From contig JBARRP010000118.1 in NCBI GenBank assembly GCA_049644285.1, forward strand, positions 1-64,000: DNA of 64,000 nt. Direction: 5' to 3'. This document shows, piece after piece, positions 59,853 to 64,000 of this stretch (positions are counted from its first letter, which is position 1; each line of letters begins with the position of its first letter). Made by a program: the position numbers and the translations under genes. This DNA comes from CAVRXT01 sp049644285. Lineage in GTDB: Bacteria > Acidobacteriota > Terriglobia > Acidiferrales > UBA7541. The notes under the pieces were generated by a model. The model was given only the letters and a program-made list of their open reading frames with translations, was not told where the DNA came from and made no database searches.

Positions 59853-60815
59853 ATGGCGGAAAAGGTCATCATCATCGGCAGTGGGTGCGCCGGCTTGACG
59901 GCCGCGATTTACGCCGCGCGCGCCGACTTAAAGCCGCTCGTTCTTGATGGATACGAGCCCGGCGGCCAGCTTTCTCTCACGACCATGGTCGAGAATTACC
60001 CCGGATTTCCCGAGGGAATTCTGGGGCCGCAGCTCATCGAGAACGCGCGCAAGCAGGCGCAGCGCTTCGGAGCAGAATTTCAGGCGGGCGCGGTAACCGA
60101 AGTGGACCTGAGCCATCGGCCGTTCAAAATCACCGCCGGAAAATCAAGCTACGAGTGCGAGACTCTGATCATCGCGGCCGGCGCTTCTGCCCGGATGCTT
60201 GGAATCGAATCCGAGAAGAAACTCCTGGGCCACGGCGTTTCCACCTGCGCGACATGCGACGGCTATTTCTTTCGCGACCGCCATATCGCGGTAATCGGCG
60301 GCGGCGATACCGCGATGGAGGAGGCCACCTTCCTCGCGAAGTTTGCCAAAAGCATCACCATCGTTCATCGCCGTAACGAATTTCGCGCCACCAAAATCAT
60401 GCTCGACCGTGCTCGTGCCAGCGAGAAAATTCGTTTCCTCACGCCTTTCGTGGTCGAGCATATTCACGATGTCGAGAAAAACAACGTGGAAATCGTCGAG
60501 CTCCGGAACCCCGAGACCGACGAGATCAAGCAGCTCGAAGTCGAAGGTCTCTTCGTCGCCATCGGCCATGTGCCCAATACGAAGGTCTTCCGCGGCCAGC
60601 TCGATATGGACGACGCGGGCTATCTCATCACTCGCAATGGCACTCACACCAACGTTGAAGGCGTCTTCGCAGCCGGGGATGTAAAAGATCACATTTATCG
60701 TCAAGCCGTGACTGCCGCGGGTTCCGGCTGCATGGCGGCGATGGACGCAGAAAAGTTCCTTGCCGCCGGCGAGCCGGCCCAGCCCACAAAGCCGAAGACG
60801 GTCCTCAGAATGTAA
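59853..60815 (+). CDS. trxB: thioredoxin reductase
   Basis: A 320-residue flavoprotein. The FAD motif is GSGCAGLTAAIYAARA, the redox-active pair is CATC (132-135), the NADPH motif is GGGDTAMEEA, and the C-terminal FAD motif is GVFAAGDVKDHIYRQAVTAAGSGCMA. It passes electrons from NADPH to thioredoxin. A cysteine replaces the proline usually seen in GxGPAG. AGGAG lies 6 bp before the ATG. Confidence 0.93.
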   Translation: MAEKVIIIGSGCAGLTAAIYAARADLKPLVLDGYEPGGQLSLTTMVENYPGFPEGILGPQLIENARKQAQRFGAEFQAGAVTEVDLSHRPFKITAGKSSYECETLIIAAGASARMLGIESEKKLLGHGVSTCATCDGYFFRDRHIAVIGGGDTAMEEATFLAKFAKSITIVHRRNEFRATKIMLDRARASEKIRFLTPFVVEHIHDVEKNNVEIVELRNPETDEIKQLEVEGLFVAIGHVPNTKVFRGQLDMDDAGYLITRNGTHTNVEGVFAAGDVKDHIYRQAVTAAGSGCMAAMDAEKFLAAGEPAQPTKPKTVLRM

Positions 60816-60921
60816 ACTGCGTCAGCGCCACGCCGCTGGCGCACCGCGCCGGGCCTTGGCATAATTTTGAGCGGATGCGAAACCCGGCGCCGCTCGTTCT
60901 TCCTCGGATCAATCCCCGATA

Positions 60922-61833
60922 ATGCGCACACTCCTCTTGCGACTTTCCGAAAGCCCGCGCATGGCGCAGTGGGTGGTTCACAGCCAAATCAGCCGCCGCG
61001 TAGCTCGGCGTTTTGTCGCCGGCGAAAGTCTCGACGACGCGGTGAAAGTCGCGCGAGTCTTAAACCACGCCGGACGCTCGGCAAGCCTCGATCTGCTCGG
61101 TGAGAATGTCACCGATGAAGCCGGCGCGGTCCGCGCGCAGCAGTCCTATCTGAGAACGTTCGATCGAATCGCGGAGGAGCATCTCGACGCCAACGTTTCG
61201 CTGAAGCTCACGCAGCTCGGTCTCGACCTCGGCGAATCGCTTTGCCGGCGCCTGCTCGAAGCCATCGTCGAACGCGCGGCAGGTTACGCCAACTTCGTTC
61301 GCATCGACATGGAGGGCTCGGCGTACACGCAGCGGACCGTCGATATGTGCAAGCGGATTCGCGCGCAATACCCGGCCGTCGGCACTGTCCTGCAATCGTA
61401 CCTGTATCGTACCGAACAGGATGTGCAAGATCTCCTGGCCGTGGGCTGCCGCATTCGCCTTTGCAAAGGAGCGTACAAAGAGCCTCCGGAGGTTGCCTTT
61501 CCGAAGAAGGCCGACGTGGACGCAAATTACGTCAGACTCATGAAGATGCTACTGCCGAGCGGCGTGTACCATGGTATCGCCACGCACGATCCGCGGATGA
61601 TTGCCGCGACGAAGCAGTTCGCAGCCCAGAAGGGAATCAGGAAGGATCAGTTCGAGTTTCAAATGCTGTACGGCATCCGCAACGATCTTCAGGAGCAGCT
61701 CGTCCGCCAGGGCTATCGTCTGCGCGTCTACATTCCCTTCGGCACCGACTGGTTTCCCTATTTCATGCGACGACTTGCTGAGCGCCCTGCCAATGTGATG
61801 TTTTTCCTTCGGAGCCTCATTCAAGGGAACTGA
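60922..61833 (+). CDS. proline dehydrogenase (monofunctional, PRODH family)
   Basis: A 303-residue enzyme with the PRODH fold: NVSLKLTQLGLDLGESLCRR, FVRIDMEGSAYTQRTVDM, IRLCKGAYKEPPEVAFPKKA, and the C-terminal FQMLYGIRNDLQEQLVRQG and RVYIPFGTDWFPYFMRRLAERP segments, which contact FAD and proline. It oxidises proline to pyrroline-5-carboxylate at the membrane. No pyrroline-5-carboxylate dehydrogenase lies nearby, so the pathway is completed elsewhere. A 248-bp region without a gene follows. Confidence 0.9.
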   Translation: MRTLLLRLSESPRMAQWVVHSQISRRVARRFVAGESLDDAVKVARVLNHAGRSASLDLLGENVTDEAGAVRAQQSYLRTFDRIAEEHLDANVSLKLTQLGLDLGESLCRRLLEAIVERAAGYANFVRIDMEGSAYTQRTVDMCKRIRAQYPAVGTVLQSYLYRTEQDVQDLLAVGCRIRLCKGAYKEPPEVAFPKKADVDANYVRLMKMLLPSGVYHGIATHDPRMIAATKQFAAQKGIRKDQFEFQMLYGIRNDLQEQLVRQGYRLRVYIPFGTDWFPYFMRRLAERPANVMFFLRSLIQGN

Positions 61834-62081
61834 CTGGTCCACGCGTGCCAGCCCAGCCCATGGAAACCGAAGACAAGCATCGCCATGCTAGTCCCTGAAG
61901 CCAATCTCCTAGTCTGTGGAGTGTGACGGCTTGCCGCCGCTTTGCCGTCCAGCGACCTACCCCGGTGGTTTGCTGACCGCTGACTCCAACTGCTGGTCGC
62001 TGGCGGCTGATCGCCACTCAACGAAGGTGACGTGAGGCGAATGAATTCGGTATGCTATCGGACTGAGCTGCGAGTTCATCC

Positions 62082-64000
62082 ATGCCTGAATCCCCCGAGC
62101 GCATTGGCCCTTACAAGATTCTTTCCAAACTAGGCGAGGGCGCAATGGGGGTTGTGTATAGGGCGCAGGACCAGCGTTTGGACCGCATCGTCGCCCTGAA
62201 GGTGATTCGCGGATTCCAATCGGACCCCACTCGGCGCCTCCGTTCCTGGCAAGAGGCGCGCGCCGCTGCTCAGGTATCTCACCCGAACGCGTGCCGGCTC
62301 TACGACATCGTCGAAGAGAACGACTGCTTGTTTTTGGTAATGGAGTTCGTCGAAGGCGAGTCTCTCGCAACCCGCATTCATCGTGGACCGCTTGCCGCAC
62401 AAGAAGCCGCGCAAATTGTGTTGGGGTTGCTTTCCGCCCTGGAGGCGTTTCATAAGGCAGGCATAGTCCATCGGGACCTGAAGCCTTCGAACATTTTACT
62501 TTCACCGTACGGAACGAAAGTGCTGGATTTCGGGCTCGCAAAACAGAGTCCCTGGGAGGCCCTTGACCCGGCGTCGGCGACAATGACCGAGGTTACGACT
62601 CCCGGGACTTTCTTAGGGACTCCGCGGTACGCTTCGCCGGAGCAGTTCATTGGAAAACCCGTGGACGCCCGATCCGACATTTTCTCGCTCGGTGTCATCT
62701 TCTTCGAGATGCTCGCGGGCCAGCCGCCGTTTTCAGGTGAATCCTTCGCGGAAATTGCGCACTCGGTGTTGTACGCATCGCCGCCCGCGCTGACCGGTTC
62801 GCCCGCCATTTCGGCCATGAGCCGAATTGTCCACACGGCGCTGGCCCGTGAGCCGCAGGACCGATACCAAAGCGCCGAAATCATGGCGGCGGAGCTCCGT
62901 GCGGCGCTGGCTATGGAAGGCATCGAGACCAGAGCCAGGGCGCGCCCTCTCCGCAGGCTCATCGTTTTGCCTTTTCGCGTCTTGCGCCCAAGCGATGAAA
63001 TCCAGTTTCTAGCCTTCAGCCTTCCGGAGGCGATCACGGTGTCGCTGGCGGGCCTGGACGATCTGGTTGTGCGTTCCTCGATTGTTGCGGCTCAATACTC
63101 GCATGAGTCTCCCGATCTGAAGAAGATCGCCAAGGAAGCGGATGTCGATGTCGTATTGACAGGGGCGCTGCTGAACGTCGGTGAGCAATTGCGCATTACC
63201 ACTCAGCTGGTCGAGGCGCCGACCGGGACGTTGGTCTGGTCGCACTCTTCCCAGGTGACCATCCGCGAGCTCCTCGAGCTTCACGATGATTTGGTCCGCC
63301 GCGTAGTCGAGTCGATCCTTCCCTCGCTGAGCCTCCGCGAGCATCAGTCGCTTCACCAGGATCGACCTGCGAACCCGACGGTGTACGAGCTCTATCTGCG
63401 CGCAAACGAGTTGAGCCGCCACTGGGAGAATCTCCCCGCTGCCGTTGAGCAGTACGAACGATGCGTGAGTATGGATCCCTCCTACGCACTCGCATGGGCC
63501 AGGTTGGGCCGGGCTCGTTGGCTTTGGGACAAGTACAACCTGGGTTCAACTGAGGGCTTGCGCGCGGCCGATGAAGCCTTTCAGACGGCTTTTCGATTGA
63601 ATCCGAATTTGACGCTGGCCCACAATTACTATACCCACCTTCAGGTTGATCAAGGCCGCGCGCTCGACGCAATGAAGCGCCTCCTGGAACGGGCGCAGCG
63701 GCGAAGAAACGATCCGGAGCTCTTCGCTGGGCTCGCCCACGTTTGCCGGTATTGCGGCCTCTTGCAGCCGGCGCTCGCCGCGCACCAGGAAGCTCGACGG
63801 CTCGATCCGCAGATCTCTACCAGCGTGAATCACACGTATTTCATGCTGGGAGATTATCAGCGGGCGCTCGAAACAAGCGCAGCCGATTTTGGGTACGCCG
63901 CGTCCATCGCACTCGCGTCGCTCGGGCGAGTGGACGAGGCAATTTCCATGCTCCGCGAAAGAAAACAAGCCAACCCCGGGCGTTTGGGGGGACTGTACCT
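62082..64000 (+). CDS. Ser/Thr protein kinase with TolB-like and TPR domains, cut by the window end
   Basis: At least 639 codons, open to the last base. The kinase domain has GEGAMGVVY, K40 in VALKVI, HRDLKPSN (about 130-137), DFG (about 149-151) and RYASPEQF. From about residue 290 a TolB/FlgO-like nucleotide-sensing type domain follows (RLIVLPFRVLRPSDE, ADVDVVLTGALLNVGEQLRI), then TPR repeats (YEQYERCVSMDPSYALAWARLG-like and LNPNLTLAHNYYTHL). No membrane helix lies between kinase and TPR in the visible part, so it appears cytoplasmic, unlike the other kinase in the window. Confidence 0.85.
   Translation, partial: MPESPERIGPYKILSKLGEGAMGVVYRAQDQRLDRIVALKVIRGFQSDPTRRLRSWQEARAAAQVSHPNACRLYDIVEENDCLFLVMEFVEGESLATRIHRGPLAAQEAAQIVLGLLSALEAFHKAGIVHRDLKPSNILLSPYGTKVLDFGLAKQSPWEALDPASATMTEVTTPGTFLGTPRYASPEQFIGKPVDARSDIFSLGVIFFEMLAGQPPFSGESFAEIAHSVLYASPPALTGSPAISAMSRIVHTALAREPQDRYQSAEIMAAELRAALAMEGIETRARARPLRRLIVLPFRVLRPSDEIQFLAFSLPEAITVSLAGLDDLVVRSSIVAAQYSHESPDLKKIAKEADVDVVLTGALLNVGEQLRITTQLVEAPTGTLVWSHSSQVTIRELLELHDDLVRRVVESILPSLSLREHQSLHQDRPANPTVYELYLRANELSRHWENLPAAVEQYERCVSMDPSYALAWARLGRARWLWDKYNLGSTEGLRAADEAFQTAFRLNPNLTLAHNYYTHLQVDQGRALDAMKRLLERAQRRRNDPELFAGLAHVCRYCGLLQPALAAHQEARRLDPQISTSVNHTYFMLGDYQRALETSAADFGYAASIALASLGRVDEAISMLRERKQANPGRLGGLY

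Noticed and set aside
60818..60843. Hairpin behind trxB (GCGTCAGCG with CGCTGGCGC)
   Set aside because: The stem is plausible with one G-U pair, but no T run follows; not strong enough to call a terminator.
1..64000. tRNA, rRNA, riboswitch and prophage genes
   Set aside because: Intergenic intervals were read for cloverleaf-type ends, rRNA-like tracts and known riboswitch cores; none was recognised, though a covariance search was not possible.

Overview
The window reads as a chromosomal stretch of a GC-rich, diderm, aerobic bacterium, most likely an Acidobacteriota relative. This is inferred from family content, not from a marker-gene search. The evidence is Ser/Thr kinases with PD40/TolB-like or TPR tails, ECF sigma/anti-sigma/DUF4097 modules, a ClpC unfoldase and FG-GAP and YVTN propeller proteins. 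They sit beside outer-membrane biogenesis genes (BamA, an OmpH/Skp chaperone, a LolCDE-type exporter, a TonB-like protein, a secretin). No rRNA, tRNA, CRISPR array, prophage or intact insertion sequence was seen.

Layout. 0.2-5.3 kb (+): PilZ protein, a small unknown, an MGDG-synthase-like glycosyltransferase, a HAD hydrolase, a class V aminotransferase and a ketopantoate-reductase-like enzyme. 5.3-9.7 kb (-): recG, rsmD and a TonB-like protein. 9.9-13 kb (-): a receptor-type Ser/Thr kinase whose frame breaks at a run of eight G, with a duplicated fragment of its propeller downstream. 13.1-15.8 kb: palindromic repeats, a DinB-fold protein, a secreted alpha/beta-fold protein, a DUF3455 protein and a small membrane protein. 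16.1-25 kb: two ECF modules pointing towards each other. One is sigma, a HEAT-bearing anti-sigma, two DUF4097 proteins and a PDZ protein; the other is sigma, anti-sigma and DUF4097. aroK lies between them. 25.3-36 kb: lysS, a LolC/E-type permease, a toxin-antitoxin pair, a LolD-type ATPase, clpC and bamA. 36-40.5 kb: a YVTN-propeller lipoprotein and an OmpH/Skp chaperone. 40.5-47.7 kb: the rimP-nusA-infB-ylxP-rbfA-truB translation cluster behind a clear promoter and a terminator-like leader hairpin. 47.7-50.8 kb (-): a secretin with a seven-repeat FG-GAP block inside its secretin region.

51.0-55.9 kb (+) holds the most unusual system: an FTR1 iron permease fused to a DUF2318 domain, two FtsX-type permeases, and an ABC ATPase fused at its C terminus to a whole DtxR-type iron-sensor module. 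The four genes overlap or nearly touch. They lie behind a sigma-70-like promoter whose predicted start region carries a 21-bp near-perfect palindrome. The layout resembles the Campylobacter FTR1/P19 iron-uptake locus without P19, with the metal sensor built into the ATPase. A DUF971 protein follows.

55.9-64 kb: an APC-type permease, mscL with a zinc ribbon, a small membrane protein, trxB, a proline dehydrogenase and a second Ser/Thr kinase (TolB-like plus TPR) that runs off the window end.
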